64,000 nt of DNA from Tetrahymena elliotti 4EA. Lineage: Eukaryota > Ciliophora > Oligohymenophorea > Hymenostomatida > Tetrahymenidae. The translations under genes were made by a program, and so were the position numbers. How positions within the stretch are numbered: position 1 is the stretch's first letter; each line of letters starts with the position of its first letter. Shown here piece after piece: positions 1-12,200 of the stretch. The notes beneath the pieces were generated by a model. The model made no database searches, was not told the origin of the DNA, and was given only the letters and a program-made list of their open reading frames with translations. The stretch spans positions 124,001-188,000 of the forward strand of contig JH720360.1 in assembly GCA_000231825.2 (NCBI GenBank). The letters are read 5' to 3'.

Positions 1-3000
1 TGTAAATACATTTTAAATTTATATCAATTATTTTAAAATTAAAACTCAAAGAAAGATTAAAAAAATAAATTTACTTGAAATTTAGTTTTAAAACTTCAAG
101 TTTCTTACAATAAGATAATCCAGTGGCCATCTAAAATGTATTATCTAATCCAATAGTGTTTTAACTATTTTTTAAATTATATTATATTCTTATATTAATA
201 AAAACTATCTAAAAAATTCCAATAAAAAGGCAACAAAAATATCGAAAATTTGATTGATTCTAAAGAAATAAAAGCAAAATTTCATTAAAACAAAATAAAA
301 AAATAATTTTAAAGATTAGCAAGTCAAAATTCTTAGAGTAAATATTTTACAAGAAAGAAATATACCTGATATTAAGAGATAAATTTTTTAACTATTGACA
401 ACTTGCTAGTTTTGAGGTTATTTAAGAAGCTCCTTTATCAGTGATCTTATTTTCTCTTTAATAAAATTTAAATTACAATTTAAATTGAGATACGAATATT
501 ATTTACTATAAATTTAAACTAAGAGTCTTAAGCTAAATAAATGTTTATAATCCCTCTGCCAAGTAATAAGTTCCTTCATCTCCTATTTAGTTGTTGCTTA
601 TTGATAATTTAAACAAAAAAATTTCCTCTAAATTTCTAAACAAAATTATTTTTACTATAAGTCTATACTCAACTCAGTTAGACTGTGAAGGTAACACAAA
701 GTTTAGAATAACATTTAAGTGTTTCTTGAATAAAATCTATTAAACCTAATAAGATATTATTTTTTTATTATATTTTTAAGATTTGATCAAGTAAAAAATG
801 TACTAAATGTTTAGAACCAAAGATTTTAATTTTGTTTCAAATTTATTTTCAAGTTAAGAAGCAGATAAAAAATTATCTCTAAGGCTATTACTTCTTTAAT
901 TAATTTAACAATTATTATTTAATTTTCTTTGTATTTCTAAGATATTTTAGATAAATAAATAAATTAAAATACTTTAAATCAACATTAAGATCAACAAGAT
1001 TTGACTTTTTTACTAATTAAGTGAATAACCCATAAAAACCTAAAGAGGTGATTTTATTATTTCTATTTCATTATAATAATATAAAAAGACTAAATACTAT
1101 TATGATTATTCTTAAAGATTCATACTGAAAATTAATTTCTATTTCTTTGAGGTTTTCACATCTAGCCAATCCAAACCCTAAATCAGATAATCTTTAATCA
1201 GTAATAAAATTTTTACTAATTTTAAAAATAAATATTTAAAAAGGTTGCTTTATGCTAAACTAAGTAGTTTTAAAGTAAAAAGAGCACTTATTAAAATATA
1301 ACAATGCAATTTATCAATTTGCTCTATGTTTTTAAAAATTTAATTCTTACTTGAGATTTAATTTTATTTTTTCAACACTTTTAAATTGTTGTAGAGAAAC
1401 ACCTAGATTTTAAATTCCTTCATCATGTAAGCAGTTTTCACTTAGAAAAAATAATATTTTAAAAAATATTTGAAAATTTAATCATTAAAATAAAATACTT
1501 TAAATTTAAAATTAAGGTCTTGAACTAATACAATTCATCAAATCCTTTAAAATATTAATCTGTCTCCATGGATATATTATTTTAGCTAATTTATTTATTT
1601 CAATTTTTTGTTCAAATAACTTATCTTTTGGATTAATTACAAATTACTTCAAGTCAAGTTCTAAAGATATTAAATTCTTACAATTAGATAATGTATTGCA
1701 TAATTTAGATCCTCCAAAATCTGAAATTTTATTGCACCTATTTAAAGGAAAATTAAATTATAAAAATAAATTTAATTTTAAATTCAACTAAAGACAATTA
1801 ATTGTAAAAATTTTAATCTAATAAGGGGGTTATTTTAGGAATCTTGCCTATTTCTTTTTAAAATTTACCCAAATTAATAATTTAAAAAATTGAAGCATAT
1901 TTAATTAGTCTTTTTTATTTTATTTGTGAAATCTGAAAAGAATAAGTCAATTTCGAAATTTAAGAATAGATAGAGTATTTAGATTTTGTTTTTTATTAAT
2001 TTACAATCTATCTAATTTAATCTCACTTTTCAAAATTTAAAATTGGTTTTATTTAAATAATTTACCTTAGATTCAGAACTAATTCTGATAAATTTTAGCA
2101 TTTCCCTAACTCATTTCCAAGACTTAATGCCCCTGTATCTCCTATATAATTCATACTATTAAAAGAATTTTCATAATTTGATTTTAAATTGTCTAGTAAT
2201 ACTTCAAATCTAGAATTAATTTAGTAAGACTTGAGCAATAAGAAATTTTAAATCCTAAATTATAGGCACCTTCTTCTCTAATCATATTGTCACTTTAAAT
2301 TTTAAATAAATGAGTAGTGTTAAAGAATAAAAAATAAATTGTACATACTTTAATAATAATGTTAAATCTTTTAGATTTTTTAACTATGATATCCCCACAC
2401 TTAATCCTAAAGCTCCTTAGTTATTAACCTGATTATCTCTTTGAAATATAGAAATTAGCATTGAGAAGGTTTTGTTAATTTAATACATTTTTTGTTTTAA
2501 AATAATAAATTTACCTCAAATTTAAATACAAAGATGTCAAGTTTCTTAAAAAACTTAATTCTGCTCCTAAAACAGTTAAACCCATATCTCCTAAATAGTT
2601 ACCACTTTAACAAGATAAAATTAAAAAATATATTTTTGCTAAGTTAATTTACAATAAATGAAGAACTAATTTCTTAAGGTTTTAGAATAATTAAATAGAA
2701 TTTCCCAGGTTAGTAATCTCTGATAGTCTGATTTAATTTTTACTGATTAATTTAATAAAAAAAATACTTAATACAAACTTAAATAAGAAAAATGTTGAAT
2801 TTACTCTAGATTGAGGATTAGAATCTCTAAATCTGAAAATTCATTTAATTTTTCTGAGATTGAAGATATATTTTATTCATTAACATCCAAATTACTTTGT
2901 TTAAAATATGATTATTTATTAAAGATAAACAAGAAAAAGCTTAGTGGAATACTTATAATCTAAATGCAAATATGTTCTTGTAAAAATTTGATACTTAGGC

Positions 3001-3129
3001 TAAGTAATTTTTTTACAAAAAATATTTTAATTTAATTTATAAAATTAAAAATTTTACATTTATTTATGTAAAGATTTCTTTAATTTCTTATTCTTAACTA
3101 TTTCTTTTTCTTGAAAAAAGCGAACCCAT
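1..3129 (-). CDS. Leucine-rich-repeat protein, multi-exon, 3' part outside window
   Basis: Ribonuclease-inhibitor-type LRR protein, recognised by repeated segments on the minus strand read with TAA/TAG as Gln. Repeats I can translate include NYIGDTGALSLGNELGKC (near 2100-2160), NYLGDMGLTVLGAEL (2530-2600), NNQIGDEGTYYLAEG (540-600), EEGAYNLGFKISYCSSL (2190-2280), GLARCENLKEIEINFQ (near 1130-1180) and ISSISEKLNEFSDLEILIL (2810-2890). Most repeats end in LxLxL followed at once by a GTAA-type intron donor, so about one repeat is encoded per exon. The likely start at 3129 gives MGSLFSRKRNS. No frameshift was seen in any repeat, so the gene looks functional. LRR proteins of this type are protein-binding scaffolds; the partner is unknown. 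The intron-exon list is not fully resolved, the first exon least of all, and the gene continues past base 1. Confidence 0.75.
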
Positions 3130-3616
3130 TTTCTACTCCCTAGTTTCAATGATTTTTTTAATGTAAAAGATTTTTAAAATTTGTGAATGATATTTAAGAG
3201 AAAATTAAATAATGAAATATCCTATATTTTTTTTTTGATTATTATAATATTTATCTACTTTTATTTTAAATTATACCACTAATTCAAAACTTAATTTCCT
3301 TACAGTAAAACCAATAAAATCTTTCATAGATATAAAATAATATATTCACTACATATTTAAATATACTCTGAATATTTTCAATAATACTGTGATACTGTGG
3401 ATGGATCTCATAAATTAAGGACTTTCGAAAAAAGAATGATTCAGAACCAAAAATTTTCAAAAGTACCTTAATTTATTAAGAATCTATGGTATTCAATTGT
3501 GCTCTATACTAAAATAAAAGAAAAAAAATTTTTTAAAGCGAAATTAACTTCAAAATAAGATATTAAAAAAATAAAATATTGTTGTTAATTTAAATTATAT
3601 TGTATAATTTCACAAA

Positions 3617-3880
3617 ATGATTGAGGTCTTAGTTAAAGATAACGATAACGAAAGGGGATTTATAATAAAAAGCACCTTTGAAAAATAGGATTTACTAGAA
3701 TATCTAATAAAGAAAATAGAGGATTTATGGTTATTAATTAATAAATTTCATTTATTTAAATTTAATAGTTAATTATTAATAGCTGATTCAGCTAAATGTA
3801 ATATTTACTAAAATTCAAAATACAACTAAATGATATAATTATACAGATATTTATCTATTTTTGTTTCAATTAAAAGATGA
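3617..3880 (+). CDS. Small hypothetical ORF, doubtful
   Basis: An 87-codon ciliate-code ORF starting MIEVLVKDNDNERGFIIKST and ending at TGA. The first 30 residues have mixed, charged composition and codon use (GTC, AAC, GAC, ACC) that resembles coding sequence. The second half is AT-rich and could be intron or chance. It is divergent from the LRR gene, whose start lies about 490 nt to the left. I recognise no family. It could be a small gene, a first exon, or a chance ORF, which is easy to get with only one stop codon. Confidence 0.3.
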
Positions 3881-4509
3881 AAATGTAATTTAAAATCAAA
3901 AACAAAAATTTTGAAGTAGTAATTTTAGACTTTCTTTTTTGTTAACTTATTAAAAGAGGAGGTCAATCTAATAATTTTTAGAAAATATAAAATTTAAAGC
4001 ATGCTTATATTTTCTTAGATTCTTGAGCACAATAAATCGATATGACCTAACTAAATGATTTTAGATTTGAAAAAAATATTAAAAAAATTAAATCAATTTT
4101 ATTGAAAATGATTGTAAAAGTATTTTAATTATTCATCATTTCATTTTCATTTTAAAAAATGTTTTTTTTTTATTTATTTTGAACAACAAATAAAATTCTC
4201 TTAAATTATAAAATCAAGAATAGATTAATAAATAGTATATTCCAAATAAATTTAAGTTGTGTGACCTTAAAATGTTTAATATATCTTATTTAGATTGGTT
4301 TGAAATTAATTAATAAATTTTAAATTATTGTTTCTTGAAGAGGAAAGAAAACATTAAATTATTATAGCAAGGTAACAGAAGATTAAATTGGCATTCTCTA
4401 ATATATGACTATAATGATTAATTATTTAATTCAACCAGCAAAAAGTTTATATTTAATCAAAAACAACGATTATACAAAAAGTAAAAAGAGCTAATAATTA
4501 CAATTTATT
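3881..4509. other. Intergenic, upstream of K1
   Basis: AT-rich non-coding DNA before the first channel gene. I see no RNA gene, repeat or recognisable element. It presumably holds the K1 promoter, but no motif supports a specific site. Confidence 0.5.
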
Positions 4510-7500
4510 ATGTCGTTAAGGAAGAATAAAACAAATTAATGGGATTAGTATTCGAATGATAATAACTCTTAAAATATTATAAATGATAAATCTTGTCAAA
4601 AATATCTTTTTTAATCCAGGAATTAGAATATTTAGAATGGATTACCTGGAGACAATAGCCTGATTTAGAGTTATTTTGAGGTAGCAGAAAATCAAGTAAA
4701 TACTGATTAATTCAGCTTGAGTTATGTGATTAGTGAAAAAACATAGGAATGCAAAGAGGATATAAATCTACATCAATAAAATTACAATGAAGATTTATCA
4801 CTTGAGGCGAGCAAACAAAATGAGGATTTAAGTAATAATTAATACAGAAACTTTAAATCAAATTCTTACTATTTTTTTTTGTATTAAATTATTGGCAAAT
4901 ATTTTATCTTTTTTTAGCTTTATTTGTAAAAATACTTGATTATTACATATCTCATATTAAAAAGACGTTCAATAAAATTACTTAACTCCTCAAATAACTG
5001 AAGGATGCATGAAAAACTTCTAAAATTTGCAGTAAAGCTTTTAAAATGGTTAGAAAAACTAAAATCAGAAACTTAGTTCTACTTTCTTAAAAGATAAAAA
5101 GTTAGAGTATAAAAATGAGGTTAGAAATTCAGATTAGTCTTTAGAACAATAATAGAAGATAAGAGATGAAGAATATTCTAAATATTCACTTTCCAATAAT
5201 ATGAATATTGCTTAAAAAATCAAAGATTTCAGCAAAAAGTGCAGAAATAATTCTAAAATACTTTATTAAAAGTTGTTAATTAATGACTTGAGTTATTTTG
5301 ATTCGTCTTTAACCTAAGACATAAAAAAGAAGAATCTAGTAAATTTTTTAATTAATTAGATTCAAAGCATACCTCTCTTATCTCCCACTTCTAATTTTAT
5401 AAAAATTTGGGAATGTATCAGTTTAATCTACCTATCTATTTTTTACTATTTCACTTCAATTTTGATTTTCTTTGATTTTGAGCTAGCCCAAACTAAAGGA
5501 TTTATCTATCTGTGCATATTTTCACTATTTATTTTAATTAGCGATGTAATAGTTCACTTAAATACTGCTTTAGTTAAAGAAGAAGCCTTTGTGAAGGAAA
5601 GAAAAATAATTATCCTATAATATCTTCTATCTTTTCATTTTCTTTCTGATGCAATTAGTATAGTAAGCTTATCATTAAAAATAATTCACTGGTCAAGCTT
5701 TGAGAAGTAGCTTTTTATGAATCCTTGTCTTTTTAAGTATCTTTTGTTTTTAAAATTATATTCTGTTCACATAAAAATGACTCACATTGAAAAAAACTTT
5801 GCTACAAAGTTTTATCTAAACTAAAAGTTAGATTTTATTAAAAATGTAATGAATATTGCTATAGCTGCTCATATTGGTAATCAATTAATCAAATAATTCT
5901 ATTTTATACCTAAACGATAATTTATTTATCTATAAAAGCTTCTATTGGTTGGTATGAATAAACTAAAATATATTCACTCTACTATCCTGAAGGATCGACA
6001 TGGGTTAATTAGATTCAAATAAAAGAAAATGAATACTGTAGTAAATACATTTACTCATTTTATTGGGCTATTAGCACACTCTCCACAGGTATCTTACATT
6101 AAAAATTTAATTTAAAAATACCTCTAAATACCAAATCTACAAAATATTATTTTCATTTACATTGCCTAAAATAAAAAAATTTTTCATTAAAAGTTGGAAA
6201 TGGGAGTTTTAATGATTTGAACAGTTTAGAGTTACTTTATGCTTCAATATGCATCATAGCTTTTTTTGTTGTTTTAGCTTTCTCTTTGAGTAATATAATC
6301 CTTATCTTTTAGGAAATGTATAATGCAAATAAAAGAAATTAGAAAAATGCTTATATGATTGAAAGGTAAAATAGAATCAAAAACTCAAAAAAAAATAATT
6401 TTTTATTTACTAAAAAAGCATGTTAGATAAAAGAAGCATAGATTCTGATTTAAGAATCAAAGTAAAACAATATCTTTTGTTATATGATAAGAGTTTCCAA
6501 TGTCCAAAAAACACTGAAGAAATTTAAATCATAAGCAATCTGCCAGAATATTTAAGAGATGAAATTATAAACTAATTTAATAAAAATATGTTTAAGGATT
6601 TTGGTATTTTTAAAAATTTTTCATAGAAATCTTAAAATAAATTGGTTTAATTTGTTTAAGAGTTGCATTTCCCTCCTGAAGAAATTATATTTAAGGAAGG
6701 AGATACTGAAGATAATTCAATTTATCTATTAAAAAGAGGTTGTGTGTAAATATATTTATAAAAATCTGAAAATTAGAAATAAAACATAGTTTTGTGTAAT
6801 CTTTCTAATAATCAAGTATTTGGAGAAATCTCATTTTTTTCTGGCTTAGAAAGAACAGCATGTGCCAAAACAACTAAAACTTCTACTATATACAAAATAG
6901 ATAAAAAGGAATTTATCAAAGTAATTTAGCAAAACAAAGGAGACTATGAATATTTTAAAATGATATAAGATAAAATTATTTATTAGAAGAGCTTTGTCGA
7001 TTTACATATACAATGCTATTCTTGCTAAAAATATGGTCATATTACTAAATATTGCCCATGCTTTAATTAGATATTAACCCTTAAAAATAAACTATGGAGG
7101 GATCAGTAATAAATAACAGAATAGAGAAAACCTTTTAAAAGAAAATTAACACGAACTCAAAATGCAAGGTAAAAAAAATCTTTTCTTCATAGAATTTCTT
7201 TATTTTTTGACATAAATTGGATCTTTTTCTTAAATTTAGTTTTTTTTACCTTTTTTAATTTTTGAATTTAAAACTTTTCTTTCAAATAAAAAAATAAAAT
7301 TTTAATAAAATTAAAAGATTGCAATTAAAAGCAAATGATGAATATGAATAAATTTTATCATAAAATGATGGATAAAAAACTTCATTTAACATTTATGAAC
7401 AAGATATTTATACTTTTACATAATTATAAGATTTTTAAAAATAAACTAATTCTCAACTTGAAGATTCACCAAAAAAAAATAAAAGTTTTTTCCAAATTAA

Positions 7501-8402
7501 AGGGAAATCAACGATGAAAGAAAACTTAGATAAGCTTGCTAAGAAACAATAAAAACTTATGGAGTAAAGTAGAACAACAGAAAATGAAGAAATTTGTATT
7601 TTCGATTAAAGTAAATTAAATTTATTCATTTTTTAATTTAATTTAAATAACACTAATAAAATATATAGACAGCTAAGAAATTCATCAGAAAACTTAAAAA
7701 ACAAGTAGACAAATATCAATTTTAAAAAATTAATTAACACCTGAAACATGTAGTATTTCAGATTTAGCTAAAAATAACAATTCTAAAATAAATCTTCAGT
7801 AAGATGAAGAAACTATTAATGTGACTTCTAATTTAATTAATGATTTTTAAATAAAGGATATACCTAAAACTAAGAGATAAAATTCTAATTAATCACAACA
7901 TAATAATGAACAATTATTTGTAAATAATAATTTAATTAACAGATGCTCTATTGATTAAAATACAAACCTAAATTAATTTTATGATATGATTTTAAATGAA
8001 AATGGACAAATAATTTATGATTAAATAGATTAAGTTGATGATTCAAATCCTAAATCCCCAATAAGTGTAATAAATTAGGAGTAGTCGTATAAATAGTTAA
8101 CAAAGATAGAGACTTACTAACTTCAGCCTTCATATCAAAGCAAAAGCATATCATAAGATAAAAGCATACAATAAAAAGAATTATAACATATTTTGATGAA
8201 TATAAAATCTATTTTTTAAAAATATGAACATAATGACTCATTTACTACATTTTCCATTGATTCTATTTATAAATTCAAGTATTACTTCCCAATGAATAAT
8301 TATGATTTTATACTGAAAAAATATTAAAAATATATTTTAATGAGGACTAAAAAGAAATTGTAAGATTCTAAAAGGAATAAAAATTCACCTAAAAATATTT
8401 GA
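4510..8402 (+). CDS. K1: cyclic-nucleotide-gated K+-channel-type protein with GNG filter, CNBD and zinc knuckle
   Basis: Six-TM, single-pore channel subunit of the EAG/CNG/HCN superfamily. An N-terminal cytosolic region starts MSLRKNKTNQ. The membrane core lies near 5370-6330. It includes the S5 end before an intron at 5877-5938, a pore helix SFYWAISTLST, an intron at 6089-6193, then the filter TVGNGS instead of TVGYGD, and S6. A further intron lies at 6366-6418. The CNBD (about 6560-6960) has the phosphate-binding cassette FGEISFFSGLERTACAKT with Glu and Arg kept, so cyclic nucleotide binding is plausible. A CCHC knuckle follows at 7014-7055. After one or more introns from 7169, a low-complexity tail ends with YYFPMNNYDFILKKYQ and a TGA at 8400-8402. 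The S4 region has few regularly spaced basic residues. Introns near 4870-5110 and 7169-7700 are not resolved. It is the tandem paralogue of K2 (shared DKSCQK..LFQSRN near the N-terminus). Ion selectivity is uncertain because of the filter. Confidence 0.88.
7014..7055 (+). other. CCHC zinc knuckle of K1
   Basis: Encodes CYSCQKYGHITKYC, an exact CX2CX4HX4C knuckle, about 15 codons after the end of the K1 CNBD and in the same exon. In other proteins this motif binds Zn2+ and single-stranded nucleic acid or protein. Confidence 0.85.
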
Positions 8403-9280
8403 TAGAAAAAACTTAATTTCTAATTGTGAATTTCTAACTTAAAAAATAATCTTAAAATTTAACCTGTAATTTTGATAAGTATCTTAAAATATTAATAAAA
8501 TAATTAAAAAATTTAATTTAATTTAATTGCTTCTTCTTTTAGATATATTTTCTTTATCTAAATATTAGCCTTTGTTTACAAATATACATTTCATTATTAC
8601 TTTTATCAGCTTGAAGAGAATAAATTAATTTCAAATAATTTAAAAAATTTGTATGTTTTTTTTCCTTAACAAAAAAGAAACAATTTTATTCTATTTCTAA
8701 AATTCTTAAATATTAAAACAATATAATTTATTTTAAAGAAATTTATAATTATTTTTGTTTTATGTTTAATAAAATTTAAGTTTTTATTTCAGTTATCCAA
8801 AAGTGTGTAATTAGTTTAGTATATGAAAATAATTAAGGTTTTGCTAAAATCTATTTTAAAGTGATTTAAACTAATAATTCCTATTTTTAAATTAATATAA
8901 ATAGATTTTCAACAACATAAATAAATATTAAACAATAAATAAAAGTTAATGCTCAAGAATACCAAATTAGCATATTGAATGAACATAAATGAATTGAGTA
9001 CTAAAATTAGTGTTTTCTCAAAAATTTTTTATGTTAGTTTGATATGTAAAAAGTTTAAACCACTCCTTTTGAAGAGGAATCGTTTAAGGATAGTAGTAGA
9101 GCCTATTTCTAAATTAAATAAAAATTTTAGATAGTAACAAAAAAGAATAAAAGATTTTTCAGAACATTTTTAATTTTTTTAATGTTTTTTAAAGAATTGT
9201 TATTTTTTAAATGAAAATAAAATTTGATTTACAAATAATAAAAAAAAGATTAATAAAAATTGGAAAATAGATTTTTAAAA
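8403..9280. other. Intergenic K1-K2
   Basis: AT-rich spacer between tandem channel genes. A short coding-like island near 9060-9120 reads EEESFKDSSRAYFQIKQKF but has no start codon and no partner exon that I can find. No RNA gene or repeat seen. Confidence 0.45.
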
Positions 9281-12200
9281 ATGAGTCACAGAAATAATAA
9301 TTATACAAGCAGCGAGTATGCTTTGAACGATAGTTATTCTTAACAATAAATTTATGATAAATCTTGTCAAAAGCAGCTTTTTTAATCAAGAAACTTGAAT
9401 GTTTAGAATGGATTGCTTGGAGATGTCAGTTTTGTTTTAAGTCAAGTAGAGGTAATAGAAAACTAAATTAACTTAGACCAGTTAGACAACAACTAGACTA
9501 TAAATGGATAGACTGGAGAGTTTAAGGGATTATCTAATCTTTATTAATAAGAGTAACTAAATTGCAAAGAAATTAAATAGATATCAAGCAAAAGTAAAAT
9601 TTATTTTGATTACATTTAAAAAATTTAAAGACTAGAATTATGTAAATAAAAGAAATTATTTACACTTACTTATCAATTCCTATTTAAATATAAAGTTTAA
9701 AAATAAAAATAATTTTATCCAAGGTATCAGAAATTAGTAATAAGACTATGTCCAGACAGAGATTGATAATTTTACTAACTTTTAAAACTCTTAGAATGCA
9801 CAATTGAGTTAGTTTCAATAGTAAAATAATAATTAATTGTAATTAAGCAAGCAAAATGAATAAATAAAATGTGATAGAGCTTTGCACCATGAACTTGGTT
9901 CATAAAAAAAGAAAAAATTATCTTTTCAAAATAAATAGAAGTAAAATGGTTATTCCAAATTTATACAAAAACTACTGGAGCGAATAAGACATAAAAAAGA
10001 AGGTATTAATAACATGTGCAGAATTTTGTTAAATGACGATTTAAGTTATTTTAACAATTTCCCTAAAAAGCTAGGTCAAAGCAGTAATAATTGTTGGCTA
10101 ATTAATTATCTTTCTTAAAAATTAAATTATATTCCCGTAATATCTCCCAATTCTTAATTAATTATCTCTTGGGATATTTTTACTTTTATTTTCTTTTCAG
10201 CTCTTTACTATTTTCTTTCAATAATAATTATCTTTAATACCTAACCAGTAAATTCATCACTAATCTCTTGGTTATGCTTGATTACTTTACCACTGTTATT
10301 TTTTGATATTATTGTTAATTTTAATGTGTCTTTTTTTCAAGATGGAGTAATTCTCAATGAAAGATAAAAAATAATAAGCAAATACTTTTTTTCTTTTTAA
10401 TTTCTTTCAGATTTTGTTAGTGCTATTGCCTTACTGTTTAAAACTATAACATAATTTTTTAATAGCTAAGATGGACAAAATTATTTACTAGGATATATCT
10501 TTAACTATCTTTTATTTATAAAAATGTATGGCGTCTGTATCAAAAAATAAAAAATTGAGAATAATCTACTTTTGAAATAATAGCTTTTTTATATTTTCGA
10601 AATAACAGTACACATTTTTAGAATAATTATAGTTGCTCATCTAGGTATTATTTATTAGTTTTTTTCTAGCAATAAATTTAAATTTTGATATTATAATTTA
10701 TTTAGCTTCACTCGGATGGTATGCTTAGTCTTTGATTTATTCTAAATATTATCCTGATAGTATAACATGGATTAATTAGTTATAAATCTAAGAGCAAGAG
10801 TATTATGTTAAATATATTTATTCATTTCATTGGGCAATAAGTAATCTAACAACAAGTAATTCTATCATTTATTTGCTTTTATTGAGTCGTTTTTGATAAC
10901 TTAATTTTTTAGAAGTATTTTATATGAGCACCAAATATTTTTATTTAAAAAAGTAATTACAGAAATAGATTTTAATATTATTAATCATTATTATTAATTA
11001 AGATATCTTTCAATTGTAAATACTTTTGCACATAATTTTTTTAAATAACTTTTTCAATCAAACTAACATTCAATAAAATAAAGTTTTTAAAATTTGTATT
11101 CAAGCTAAATTTTATTTTTTTGAGTATAAATCAAATCATAAATTATCCTAATTCTTCGTTTATCTATAGTTGGAAACAGTAACTCAATTGTCTCTAACAG
11201 TTTTGAAGCAATGTTTGCCTCTATAACCTTTATCCTTTTTAGTTTAGTATTTGCTAGTTATATCAATTAAATTGGATTCATCTTCTAAGATTTTTACACT
11301 ACAAAGAAAACAAATTAAAACTAACTACTTTAGATCAATCAGTATTTATAATTTATAAAATTATCACATTTTATTTACTAATTATTAAAAAAGCTATTTA
11401 GAGAAAAGAGAAGTCAATTGTAACTTGAAACTTAAAGTAAATTAAAATCTTATCAAAAATAATGATGACCTTTGCAATTCAAATGATGTTTAAGAACGCG
11501 AAGCTTTAAGCATACTACCAACTAAATTAATAGAAGAAATAAGAATAGATTGCAACTTACAAATTTTACAGAAATAAACAATTTTCTAAAATATTTCCTA
11601 AAAATCTTTAAATGAGTTAGTTTTTATTATGTAGGAAATGATAATCCCTTAGGATGAGATTTTATTCAAAGAAGGAGACTCTCTAGATAGTTCTATTTAT
11701 ATTATTTAGTAAGGCTCTGTTCAAATTTATCAGCAAAAATCTAAAAATTAATAAAATATATCCATTTTGTCTAACCTAGAAAAGAATTAACTATTTGGAG
11801 AGGTTTCTTTTTTTGCAGGCACAGCAAGGACAGCTTCTGCTAAAACCACTAAAACTTCTACTATTTATAAAATAGACAGATAAAAATTTATTGAAGTAGT
11901 AAAATAAAACTCAGGAGATTATGAATATTTCAAAATGATTTAAGATAAAATAATATTTTCCAAAAATTTTACTGATTTAAAAATACAATGTTATTCATGC
12001 TAATAAAAAGGTCATATCATCAAATATTGTCCATTTATTAAATAACAATTAAAGATCAATACTAAATTTTTATAAAGCCAGAAATATTTTGAGTAGAAAA
12101 GGGAACTTTATGAGAGAAAAAAAGTGAAATCATACAATGCATTGTAAATTTATTTTTTTATTTTCATGCTTAAAATACTTACTGTAAAACTTTAAGAACA

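Noticed and set aside
7014..7055. Zinc knuckle as a sign of a retroelement Gag
   Set aside because: It is in the same exon and frame as the CNBD, is repeated in all three paralogues, and no reverse transcriptase, integrase or LTR is nearby.
7335..7517. Plus-strand ORF MMNMNKFYHKMMDKK within K1
   Set aside because: It lies in the AT-rich intron region between the zinc-knuckle exon and the tail exons and has no counterpart in K2. At most part of an unresolved exon.
9060..9120. Coding-like island EEESFKDSSRAYF upstream of K2
   Set aside because: Too short, with no start codon and no matching exon; it may be a relic, but cannot be supported as a gene.
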